Assembly (NCBI RefSeq): GCF_008704555.1
Contig: NZ_CP023702.1
Location: 5,618,001 to 5,682,000 of the forward strand
DNA from: Streptomyces nitrosporeus
GTDB taxonomy: Bacteria; Actinomycetota; Actinomycetes; Streptomycetales; Streptomycetaceae
Direction: 5' to 3'
Length of the DNA: 64,000 nucleotides
Shown: positions 31,799 through 40,364 of the stretch, one piece after another
Layout: the number at the start of each line of letters is the position of its first letter
Position numbering within the stretch: the stretch's first letter is position 1
Notes under the pieces: model-generated
Databases searched by the model: none
Told to the model about the DNA's origin: nothing
The model's input: only the letters and a program-made list of their open reading frames with translations
Translations under genes and position numbers: made by a program

Positions 31799-33538
31799 AT
31801 GGCACGCAGATCGCTGTCTGCCTCGCTCGCCCTGGCCACGGGCGCCGCCGTACTCGCCGTCCCCGCCGGCCTCGGTACGGCCACCACCGCCCAGGCCGCG
31901 CCGGGCGGCGAGAAGGACGTCACCGCGGTGATGTTCGAGTGGAAGTTCGACTCCGTGGCCAAGGCGTGCACCGACAGCCTCGGCCCGGCCGGCTACGGAT
32001 ACGTCCAGGTCTCCCCGCCCCAGGAGCACATCCAGGGCGGCCAGTGGTGGACCTCGTACCAGCCGGTCAGCTACAGGATCGCCGGGCGGCTCGGCGACCG
32101 CGGGTCCTTCGCGAACATGGTGAACACCTGCCACGGCGCGGGCGTCAAGGTCATCGCCGACTCCGTCATCAACCACATGTCGGCCGGGTCCGGCACCGGC
32201 ACCGGCGGGTCCTCGTACAGCAAGTACAACTACCCGGGGCTCTACTCCGGCAACGACATGGACGACTGCCGTACGGAGATCGGCAACAACTACGGCAACC
32301 GCGACAATGTCCAGAAGTGCGAGCTCGTCGGCCTGGCCGACCTGGACACCGGTGAGGACTACGTCCGCGGCAAGATAGCGGGCTACCTCAACGACCTGCT
32401 GTCGCTCGGCGTGGACGGCTTCCGGATCGACGCCGCCAAGCACATGCCGGCCGGGGACCTCGCCAACATCAAGTCCCGGCTGTCCAACCCGAACGTCTAC
32501 TGGAAGCACGAGGCGATCTACGGGGCCGGCGAGGCCGTCTCGCCCTCCGAGTACCTCGGCAGCGGTGACGTCCAGGAGTTCCGCTACGCCCGCAGCCTCA
32601 AGAAGGTCTTCAACGAGGAGAACCTCGCCTACCTCAAGAACTTCGGCGAGGGCTGGGGCTTCATGGAGTCGGGCAAGTCGGCGGTCTTCGTCGACAACCA
32701 CGACACCGAGCGCAACGGCGAGACGCTGAACTACAAGAGCGGCGCCGACTACACCCTGGCGAGCGTCTTCATGCTGGCCTACCCCTACGGCTCCCCGGAC
32801 GTCCACTCCGGCTACGAGTGGTCCGACAAGGACGCCGGCCCGCCCAACGGCGGCCAGGTGAACGCCTGCTACAGCGACGGCTGGAAGTGCCAGCACGACT
32901 GGCGCGAGATCTCCTCCATGGTCGGCTTCCGCAACACCGCCCGCGGCCAGGGGGTCACGAACTGGTGGGACAACGGCGGTGACCAGATCGCCTTCGGCCG
33001 CGGTTCCAAGGCATACGTCGCCATCAACCACGAGGGCTCCTCGCTGACCCGCACCTTCCAGACCTCGCTGCCCGCCGGCGACTACTGCGACGTGCAGTCC
33101 GGCAAGGGCGTCACCGTCAACGGGTCCGGCCAGTTCACCGCCACCCTCGGCTCGAACACCGCCGTCGCCCTGCACGTGGGCGCCCGTACCTGCACCGGCA
33201 ACGGCGGCGGGGACGGCGGGGGCGACGGCGGCGGGACCGGGCAGTCCGGGGCCTCCTTCGGCGTCAACGCCACCACCGTCATGGGCCAGAACATCTACGT
33301 CACCGGCAACCAGGCCGCCCTCGGCAACTGGAACCCGGCCTCCGCGCCGAAGCTGGACCCGGCGGCGTACCCCGTCTGGAAGCTGGACGTCGCCCTGCCC
33401 GCCGGGACGTCGTTCGAGTACAAGTACGTCCGCAAGGACGCGAACGGCAACGTCACCTGGGAGAGCGGGGCCAACCGCACCGCCACCGTGCCCTCCTCCG
33501 GCCGCGTCGCCCTGACCGCCGACGTCTGGCGCAGCTGA
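31799..33538 (+). CDS. secreted alpha-amylase (GH13) with starch-binding CBM20
   Basis: A 579-residue enzyme hydrolysing alpha-1,4 links in starch. The signal peptide MARRSLSASLALATGAAVLA ends near TAQAAPGG. The GH13 barrel carries DSVINHMS, GVDGFRIDAAKHM (nucleophile Asp211), EAIYG (Glu238) and FVDNHDTERN (Asp302). A Gly/Asp-rich linker of about 15 residues leads to the C-terminal CBM20 (VTGNQAALGNWNPASAPKLD, VTWESGANRTATVP). AGGAGG lies 8 nt before the ATG. The CTTGC/GCAAG sites around its promoter suggest MalR control with malEFG. The pullulanase gene follows 98 bp downstream. Confidence 0.96.
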   Translation: MARRSLSASLALATGAAVLAVPAGLGTATTAQAAPGGEKDVTAVMFEWKFDSVAKACTDSLGPAGYGYVQVSPPQEHIQGGQWWTSYQPVSYRIAGRLGDRGSFANMVNTCHGAGVKVIADSVINHMSAGSGTGTGGSSYSKYNYPGLYSGNDMDDCRTEIGNNYGNRDNVQKCELVGLADLDTGEDYVRGKIAGYLNDLLSLGVDGFRIDAAKHMPAGDLANIKSRLSNPNVYWKHEAIYGAGEAVSPSEYLGSGDVQEFRYARSLKKVFNEENLAYLKNFGEGWGFMESGKSAVFVDNHDTERNGETLNYKSGADYTLASVFMLAYPYGSPDVHSGYEWSDKDAGPPNGGQVNACYSDGWKCQHDWREISSMVGFRNTARGQGVTNWWDNGGDQIAFGRGSKAYVAINHEGSSLTRTFQTSLPAGDYCDVQSGKGVTVNGSGQFTATLGSNTAVALHVGARTCTGNGGGDGGGDGGGTGQSGASFGVNATTVMGQNIYVTGNQAALGNWNPASAPKLDPAAYPVWKLDVALPAGTSFEYKYVRKDANGNVTWESGANRTATVPSSGRVALTADVWRS

Positions 33539-33636
33539 CCTTCCCACCGGCCGGGGTGGGCCGGGGCCGCGCGTCACACGGCCCCGGCCCGCCCCGCTGA
33601 ACCACCCACCGCTGAAATCCCGAGGAGAACCCGCCC

Positions 33637-36600
33637 GTGTCCCGAACCACCCTCAGGCGGGGAGCCGTCGCCGCGCTGTGCGCGGTGCTGCTGCCCGTCG
33701 TGCCGGCGGCCTCCGCGTCCGCCGCGCCCAGACCCCCGTCCCCGCCCTCGGACGCGAAACTGGCGAAGGAGGACGCCCGGCACGACCTGACCCGCGAGCA
33801 GTTCTACTTCGTGCTGCCCGACCGGTTCGCCAACGGCGACACCTCCAACGACCGCGGCGGACTGACCGGCACACGCCTGGAGACCGGGTTCGACCCCACC
33901 GACAAGGGCTTCTACCAGGGCGGCGACCTCAAGGGCCTCACCGAGCGGCTCGACTACATCAAGGGCCTCGGCACCACCGCCATCTGGCTGGCCCCGATCT
34001 TCAAGAACCGGCCCGTCCAGGGCACCGGCGAGAACGCCTCCGCCGGCTACCACGGCTACTGGATCACCGACTTCACCCAGGTCGACCCGCACTTCGGGAC
34101 CAACGCCGACCTGGCGAAGCTGATCGACAAGGCCCACGGCAAGGGCATGAAGGTCTTCTTCGACGTCATCACCAACCACACCGCCGACACCGTCGACTAC
34201 GCCGAGAAGAAGTACGGCTACAAGCCCAAGGGCGCCTTCCCCTACCTCGACGTGGACGGCCGCCCCTTCGACGACAGCGACGGCATGGCGAAGGTCGACG
34301 CCGGCTCCTTCCCGTACACGCCGGCCGCCGGCAGCGCGGACAAGAAGGTCCCCGCGTGGCTGAACGACCCCACGATGTACCACAACCGCGGTGACTCCAC
34401 CTATGCCGGCGAGTCCACCGAGTACGGCGACTTCTCCGGCCTCGACGACCTGTGGACCGAGCGTCCCGAGGTCGTGGAGGGCATGGAGAAGATCTACGAG
34501 AAGTGGGTCCGCGACTTCGACATCGACGGCTTCCGCATCGACACCGTCAAACACGTCGACCTGGACTTCTGGACCCAGTGGGCCACCGCGCTGGACACCT
34601 ACGCGGCCAGGAAGGGCCGGGACGACTTCTTCATGTTCGGCGAGGTCTACTCCGCCGACACCGCGATCACCTCGCCCTACGTCACCCGGGGCCGCCTCGA
34701 CGCGACCCTCGACTTCCCCTTCCAGGAAGCCGCCCGGCAGTACGCCTCCCAGGGCGCGCCCGCCTCGAAGCCGGCCGCCGTCTACCGTGACGACTACCGC
34801 TACACCACCGACAAGGCCAACGCCTACGAGCAGGTCACCTTCCTCGGCAACCACGACATGGGCCGCATCGGGACGTTCCTGAAGCAGGACAACCCGAAGG
34901 CGTCCGACGCCGAACTCCTGAAGCGGGCCCGCCTCGCCAACGAGCTGATGTTCCTCGGCCGCGGCAACCCGGTGATCTACTACGGCGACGAGCAGGGCTA
35001 CACCGGCGCCGGCGGCGACAAGGACGCCCGCCAGCCCCTCTTCGCCTCGAAGACCGCCGACTACCTCGACGACGACCAGATCGGCACCGACCGCACCCAC
35101 GCCTCGGCCGCCTACGACACGGCCCACCCGCTCTACCGGTCGATAGCGGCCCTGTCGAAGCTCACCCGGGAGCACCCGGCCCTGCGCGACGGCGTCCAGA
35201 CCGAGCGCTACGCCGAGGGCCCCGTCCACGCCTTCTCGCGCACGGACACCGAGCGCCCCTACGAGTACGTCGTCGCCTCCAACAACTCCGCCGAGGCCAG
35301 GACGGTCGAGCTGCCCACCGAGTCGGCGGGCATGGACTTCCGTACGCTGTACGGCGGTTCCGGCACCGTCCGCAGCGCCGCGGACAAGACCGTCGAGGTC
35401 ACCGTGCCGGCGCTGTCCAGCGTCGTGCTCCGCGCCGTGAAGCCGCTCGGCAGGCCCGCCACCGGGCCGGCCGTCACCCTGGCGGCCCCGGCCGCCGGAG
35501 CCACCGGCACCGTCGAGATCAGCGCCGACGTGGACGGCGGAGGCCTGAACCGCGTCGTGTTCGCCGCGCAGACCGGCAACGGCAAGTGGGTCACCCTCGG
35601 CTCCGCCGACCACGCCCCGTACAAGGTCACCCAGCACCTGGACGAGACGGTGAAGGCCGGGACCCCGCTGCGCTACAAGGCCGTCGTCATCGACCGCGCC
35701 GGACGCACCGCGAGCGCCCTCGCCTCCACGACCGCCGGCCAGGCCCCGCCCGCCCCGAAGCCCGTCGCCGTCGAACGCGACCACGCCGTCGTCCACTACA
35801 AGCGCGCGGACGGCGACTACGAGGGCTGGCAGCTGAAGTCGGGCGGTGAGACCGCCGCCTTCACCGGCCGGGACGCCTACGGCGCGTTCGCCTGGATCGA
35901 CCTCGACGAGGGCGCCTCCTCCTTCCCGTACACGATCGAGAAGGACGGCACCGCCGACGGCCCCGAACGCACCGTCGACCTCGCGAGGACCGGACAGGTC
36001 TGGGTCGAGCAGGGCAAGGACGGACAGGCCACCGAGGCCCCCGCGGCCCCGCCGCAGGACACCGCCAAGGCGGTCCTGCACTACCACCGCGCCGACGGCG
36101 ACTACGACGGCTGGGGCCTGCACACCTGGACCGGCGCCGCCGCCCCCACCGACTGGGCCAAGCCCCTCCAGCCCGTGAAGACCGACGCCTACGGCGCGAC
36201 CTACGAGGTCCCGCTGACCGACGGCGCCACCTCGCTCAGCTACATCCTCCACAAGGGCGACGAGAAGGACCTGCCCAGCGACCAGTCCCTGGACATCGCC
36301 ACCTACGGCCACGAGGTGTGGCTGCTCGGCGGCAGGCCCGGCTACCTGCTCCCGCAGACCGGCGGCGTCCCCGCCCCCGACCTCACCAAGGCCGAGGCCC
36401 AGTGGATCGACGAGAACACCGTCGTCTGGAAGGTGAAGGCCACCGACGCCACCAGCCAGCAGCTCGTTCACGCGAAGAACGGCGGCATCACCGTCACCGA
36501 CGGCGCACTGAGCGACGAGGGCCAGTGGCTCAGGCTCGGCGCCACCGCGCTCACCGACGCGCAGAAGGCGAAGTACCCGCACCTGAAGGACTACCCGGCC

Positions 36601-38949
36601 TTCACCGTCGACCCCCGCGACCGGGACAGGATCCGCGCATCGCTGCGCGGCCAGCTGATCGCCACCCAGCGCGCCGCCAACGGCGCCCTGCTCGCCGCCA
36701 CCGGCGTACAGACCGCCGGGGTGCTCGACGACCTGTACGGCAAGGCCGCGAGCAGCGCCGGCCTCGGCCCGGTCTTCCGCGGGAACAGCCCCACCCTCTC
36801 CGTCTGGGCGCCCACTGCCCGCACCGTCGCCCTCGAACTCGACGGCCGCACCGTCCCGATGCGGCGCGACGACCGCACCGGCGTCTGGTCGGTCAAGGGC
36901 AGGAAGAACTGGACGGGCAAGCCCTACCGCTACGTCGTGGACGTCTGGGCGCCCACCGTCCAGAAGATGGTCACCAACAAGGTCACCGACCCCTACTCCA
37001 CCGCCCTGACCGCGGACTCCGCCCGCAGCCTCGTCGTCGACCTCGACGACCCGGAGCTGGCCCCGCGCGGCTGGTCCTCGCTGAAGAAGCCCGCGGCCGT
37101 TCCGCTGCGCGACGCCCAGATCCAGGAACTGCACATCCGCGACTTCTCCATCACGGACAGCACGTCGAAGCACCCCGGCGAGTACCTCGCCTTCACCGAC
37201 ACCCGCTCCGACGGCATGAAGCACCTGGCCGGGCTCGCCGACGCCGGCACCGGTTACGTCCACCTGCTGCCCGCCTTCGACATCGGGACCATCCCCGAGA
37301 AGAAGTCCGGGCAGACGAAGCCCGCCTGCGACCTGTCGGTCTACGCCCCCGACTCCGAGGAGCAGCAGGCCTGCGTCGCGAAGGCCGCCGCGAAGGACGC
37401 CTTCAACTGGGGCTACGACCCGCTGCACTACACCGTCCCCGAGGGCTCCTACGCCTCCGACCCCGACGGCACGAAGCGCACCGTGGAGTTCCGGCAGATG
37501 GTCCAGGGCCTCAACGGCGCCGGGCTGCGGACCGTCATGGACGTCGTCTACAACCACACCGTCGCCTCCGGCCAGGACGACAAGTCGGTCCTCGACCGCA
37601 TCGTCCCCGGCTACTACCAGCGGCTCCTGGAGGACGGCACCGTCGCCACCTCCACCTGCTGCGCCAACACCGCGCCCGAGAACACCATGATGGGCAAGCT
37701 GGTCGTGGACTCGGTCGTCACCTGGGCCAAGCAGTACAAGGTCGACGGCTTCCGCTTCGACCTGATGGGCCACCACCCCAAGGCCAACATCCTCGCCGTC
37801 CGCGAGGCGCTCGACGCACTGACCCCCAAGAAGGACGGCGTCGACGGGAAGAACATCATCCTGTACGGCGAGGGCTGGAACTTCGGCGAGATCGCCGACG
37901 ACGCGCGCTTCGTCCAGGCCACCCAGAAGAACATGGCCGGCACCGGCATCGCCACCTTCTCCGACCGGGCCCGCGACGCCGTACGCGGCGGAGGCCCCTT
38001 CGACGAGGACCCCCGCGTCCAGGGCTTCGCCTCCGGCCTCTACACCGACCCCAACACCTCACCCGCCAACGGCACCGAGGCCGAACAGAAGGCCCGGCTG
38101 CTCCACTACCAGGACCTGATCAAGGTCGGCCTCACCGGCAACCTCGCCGACTACACCTTCACCGACACCCGGGGCCGCACCGTCAAGGGCTCGGCCGTCG
38201 ACTACAACGGCGCCCCCGCCGGATACGCCGCCGTCCCCGGTGACGCCCTGGCCTACGCCGACGCCCACGACAACGAGACCCTCTACGACGCGCTCGCCTT
38301 CAAGCTGCCCGCCGGCACCCCGGCCGCCGACCGCGCCCGTATGCAGGTCGTCGCCATGGCCACCGCCACCCTCGCGCAGGGCCCCTCGCTCTCCCAGGCC
38401 GGCACCGACCTGCTGCGCTCCAAGTCGCTGGACCGCAACTCCTACGACAGCGGTGACTGGTTCAACGCCCTGCACTGGGACTGCCGCAAGGGCAACGGCT
38501 TCGGCCGCGGCCTGCCCCCGGCGGCCGACAACCAGGACAAGTGGTCCTACGGCAAGCCGCTGCTGTCCTCGGCCGCCCTCACCCCGGGCTGCGCCGAGAT
38601 CACCGGAGCGTCCGCCGCCTACCAGGACCTGCTCACCATCCGCACCACCGAGAAGGAGTTCGGCCTCGCCACCACCGAGCAGGTGCAGCGGAACCTGTCC
38701 TTCCCGCTCTCCGGCACGAAGGAGACCCCCGGCGTCATCACCATGCGCCTGGGCGGCCTGGTCGTCGTCATGAACGCGACCCCCGGCACCGTGACCCAGC
38801 GGGTCGCGGACCTGGCCGGCGAGCGCTACATCCTGCACCCCGTGCAGGCTAAGGGCGCCGACCGGACCGTCAGGAAGGCGGCGTACGACCGCGCATCGGG
38901 CGGCTTCACCGTCCCGGGCCGCACGGTCGCCGTGTTCACCACGGGCTGA
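33637..38949 (+). CDS. secreted two-domain alpha-amylase/pullulanase
   Basis: A 1770-residue exported enzyme. Signal peptide: GTG start, then RGAVAALCAVLLPVVPAASA. First GH13 domain (about residues 45-600): FRIDT Asp302, FGEVYS Glu336, GNHDMG Asp407. Two PUD/CBM41-like starch-binding modules follow (near 710-790, with VVHYKRADGDYEGWQL, and 810-900, with VLHYHRADGDYDGWGL). A CBM48-like module (NSPTLSVWAPTARTVAL) then leads to a second GH13 domain of pullulanase type: FNWGYDP at about 1256, FRFDLMGHH Asp1375, LYGEGWNFGE Glu1412 and AHDNETLYD Asp1545. It should attack alpha-1,4 and alpha-1,6 bonds. S. coelicolor has a similarly sized protein annotated as amylase/dextrinase (from memory). Confidence 0.95.
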   Translation: MSRTTLRRGAVAALCAVLLPVVPAASASAAPRPPSPPSDAKLAKEDARHDLTREQFYFVLPDRFANGDTSNDRGGLTGTRLETGFDPTDKGFYQGGDLKGLTERLDYIKGLGTTAIWLAPIFKNRPVQGTGENASAGYHGYWITDFTQVDPHFGTNADLAKLIDKAHGKGMKVFFDVITNHTADTVDYAEKKYGYKPKGAFPYLDVDGRPFDDSDGMAKVDAGSFPYTPAAGSADKKVPAWLNDPTMYHNRGDSTYAGESTEYGDFSGLDDLWTERPEVVEGMEKIYEKWVRDFDIDGFRIDTVKHVDLDFWTQWATALDTYAARKGRDDFFMFGEVYSADTAITSPYVTRGRLDATLDFPFQEAARQYASQGAPASKPAAVYRDDYRYTTDKANAYEQVTFLGNHDMGRIGTFLKQDNPKASDAELLKRARLANELMFLGRGNPVIYYGDEQGYTGAGGDKDARQPLFASKTADYLDDDQIGTDRTHASAAYDTAHPLYRSIAALSKLTREHPALRDGVQTERYAEGPVHAFSRTDTERPYEYVVASNNSAEARTVELPTESAGMDFRTLYGGSGTVRSAADKTVEVTVPALSSVVLRAVKPLGRPATGPAVTLAAPAAGATGTVEISADVDGGGLNRVVFAAQTGNGKWVTLGSADHAPYKVTQHLDETVKAGTPLRYKAVVIDRAGRTASALASTTAGQAPPAPKPVAVERDHAVVHYKRADGDYEGWQLKSGGETAAFTGRDAYGAFAWIDLDEGASSFPYTIEKDGTADGPERTVDLARTGQVWVEQGKDGQATEAPAAPPQDTAKAVLHYHRADGDYDGWGLHTWTGAAAPTDWAKPLQPVKTDAYGATYEVPLTDGATSLSYILHKGDEKDLPSDQSLDIATYGHEVWLLGGRPGYLLPQTGGVPAPDLTKAEAQWIDENTVVWKVKATDATSQQLVHAKNGGITVTDGALSDEGQWLRLGATALTDAQKAKYPHLKDYPAFTVDPRDRDRIRASLRGQLIATQRAANGALLAATGVQTAGVLDDLYGKAASSAGLGPVFRGNSPTLSVWAPTARTVALELDGRTVPMRRDDRTGVWSVKGRKNWTGKPYRYVVDVWAPTVQKMVTNKVTDPYSTALTADSARSLVVDLDDPELAPRGWSSLKKPAAVPLRDAQIQELHIRDFSITDSTSKHPGEYLAFTDTRSDGMKHLAGLADAGTGYVHLLPAFDIGTIPEKKSGQTKPACDLSVYAPDSEEQQACVAKAAAKDAFNWGYDPLHYTVPEGSYASDPDGTKRTVEFRQMVQGLNGAGLRTVMDVVYNHTVASGQDDKSVLDRIVPGYYQRLLEDGTVATSTCCANTAPENTMMGKLVVDSVVTWAKQYKVDGFRFDLMGHHPKANILAVREALDALTPKKDGVDGKNIILYGEGWNFGEIADDARFVQATQKNMAGTGIATFSDRARDAVRGGGPFDEDPRVQGFASGLYTDPNTSPANGTEAEQKARLLHYQDLIKVGLTGNLADYTFTDTRGRTVKGSAVDYNGAPAGYAAVPGDALAYADAHDNETLYDALAFKLPAGTPAADRARMQVVAMATATLAQGPSLSQAGTDLLRSKSLDRNSYDSGDWFNALHWDCRKGNGFGRGLPPAADNQDKWSYGKPLLSSAALTPGCAEITGASAAYQDLLTIRTTEKEFGLATTEQVQRNLSFPLSGTKETPGVITMRLGGLVVVMNATPGTVTQRVADLAGERYILHPVQAKGADRTVRKAAYDRASGGFTVPGRTVAVFTTG

Positions 38950-38969
38950 GTCCCGGCCCGCCGCACCCC

Positions 38970-39020
38970 GGCCGGCCCCGGCTCCGTACCCCCCGCGGGG
39001 ACACGGAGCCGGGGCCGGCC
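38970..39020 (+). terminator. terminator after the pullulanase gene
   Basis: GGCCGGCCCCGGCTCCGT (38970-38987) pairs perfectly over 18 bp with ACGGAGCCGGGGCCGGCC (39003-39020). Confidence 0.85.
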
Positions 39021-39159
39021 CGCGTCCCCGTCCGTACAACGGACCGTCCTTGTGCGGCCGCCACACGCACGGAAAGCTGAACGCCGTCGCGCCCACCGGC
39101 CGGGCGGGCGCGACGGCACCACCGGACCCGACGCGTACACCCTCACCCTGGAGCGCCTG

Positions 39160-39510
39160 ATGCCGCAGATCACCGTCGACTACTCCGCCGGACTCCACGA
39201 CAGCTTCGACCGCCGCGGCTTCGCCCTGGCCCTGCACCCGCTCATCGCCGAGACCGTCTCCACCAAGGCCGCCGGCTGCAAGACCCGCTTCCGCCGCGCC
39301 GAGGACAGCGTCGTCGGCGACGCACCGGAGGGCGACGCCGTCGTCGACGTGAACATCGGACTGCTGCCCGGCCGCACCGCCGAACTCAAACTGCGGCTCA
39401 CCGAGGCCGTACTGGAACTGCTCACCCGGTACATCCAGCCGGCCGACGGGCTCACCGTCCACGCCTCGGCCGAGGTACGCGAACTCGACCCGTCCTACAG
39501 CAAGCGCTGA
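39160..39510 (+). CDS. 5-carboxymethyl-2-hydroxymuconate isomerase-like protein (tautomerase fold)
   Basis: A 116-residue member of the CHMI family (HpaF-like). The first residues MPQITVDYSAGLHD place Pro at position 2, which becomes the catalytic N-terminal proline after Met removal. The family pattern continues with LHPLIAETVSTKAAGCKTRFR and LTEAVLELLTRYIQP. CHMI acts in homoprotocatechuate breakdown, but no other gene of that pathway is nearby, so the natural substrate is open. GGAG lies 7 nt before the ATG. Its 3' end overlaps the convergent TetR gene by 16 bp. Confidence 0.8.
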   Translation: MPQITVDYSAGLHDSFDRRGFALALHPLIAETVSTKAAGCKTRFRRAEDSVVGDAPEGDAVVDVNIGLLPGRTAELKLRLTEAVLELLTRYIQPADGLTVHASAEVRELDPSYSKR

Positions 39511-40241
39511 ACCCGCCCGCCGGGCCCGCGCTGGGGCGGCACGGCGGCCATGTCCGGCAACAGGACCGCGAGCCGCCCCAGCAGGTCGCCGAAGGGGCCG
39601 TCCGCCGGCTCCTGGGCGAAGACCCGCAGCACGATCCGGGCCGTCTCCGCGTCGTACGCGGCACTCACGGCCGCCAGCGCCCCGAAGTCGTGCACCAGCC
39701 GCAACTCCAGCTCGGCACGCGGGACCCGCCGCCCGTCCAGCCACAGCAGGGCCGTCGCCTCGGCCAGCGACACCCAGGAGCGCACCACCAGTTCCAGCCG
39801 GGCGGGCGGCGACGCCACCTGGAGGTGGGCCAGGATCTGCTCGTAGGCGGCCTGCCGCACCCCGTCGACCATCGCGTCGGCCCGGGACGACCCGCCGGCC
39901 GGGCCGCCCCGCATCAACGCGGCGAACCCCGGCCCGTGTTCGTCGACGAAGTCGAAGAAGCGGCCCATCACCCGCAGCAGCCGCGTCCCCAGAGGCCCTT
40001 CGTGCGCCTCCAGGAAGCGTCCGGAGAGCTCGTCGGCCGCCCGGCCGAGCGCCGCCTCGTACAGACTCTGCTTCCCGGGGAAGTAGTGGTAGACCAGCGG
40101 ACGCGAGATCCCGGCCGCGGCCGCGATCTCGTCGATCGACACCTCGTCGGGGGAGCGGCGGCCGAACAGCTCCAGGGCGACACCGATCAACTGGGCCCTG
40201 CGCTCGTCGACACCCATCCTGCGCCGCACCCCGGTCGTCAT
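39495..40241 (-). CDS. TetR/AcrR family regulator
   Basis: A 248-residue regulator. HTH: RRAQLIGVALELFGRRSPDEVSIDEIAAAAGISRPLVYHYF, read as helix 1, the IAAAAGIS turn and the RPLVYHYFPGKQSLYEA recognition segment. The C terminus ends in a Gly/Arg-rich tail overlapping the convergent isomerase gene. The target is not evident: no divergent partner exists and the adjacent upstream gene encodes the sigma-like membrane protein in the same direction. Confidence 0.88.
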   Translation of the reverse strand: MTTGVRRRMGVDERRAQLIGVALELFGRRSPDEVSIDEIAAAAGISRPLVYHYFPGKQSLYEAALGRAADELSGRFLEAHEGPLGTRLLRVMGRFFDFVDEHGPGFAALMRGGPAGGSSRADAMVDGVRQAAYEQILAHLQVASPPARLELVVRSWVSLAEATALLWLDGRRVPRAELELRLVHDFGALAAVSAAYDAETARIVLRVFAQEPADGPFGDLLGRLAVLLPDMAAVPPQRGPGGRVQRLL

Positions 40242-40364
40242 GCCCCCAGCCTATCGGGGCCCCCGCCCCACCGGCCGGGCCGGGAGAGCCGGGGGCAGGG
40301 CCGGGGGAGCCGGGGGCCGGGCAGGGAGAGCCGAGGGCCGGACCAGGGCACCCGGCACCGGAGT

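Noticed and set aside
33574..37776. Very long open frame antisense to the pullulanase gene
   Set aside because: It is a shadow of GC-rich codon bias; the sense strand has full family motifs and a signal peptide, and the antisense translation is a Val/Gly/Asp-rich sequence without domains.
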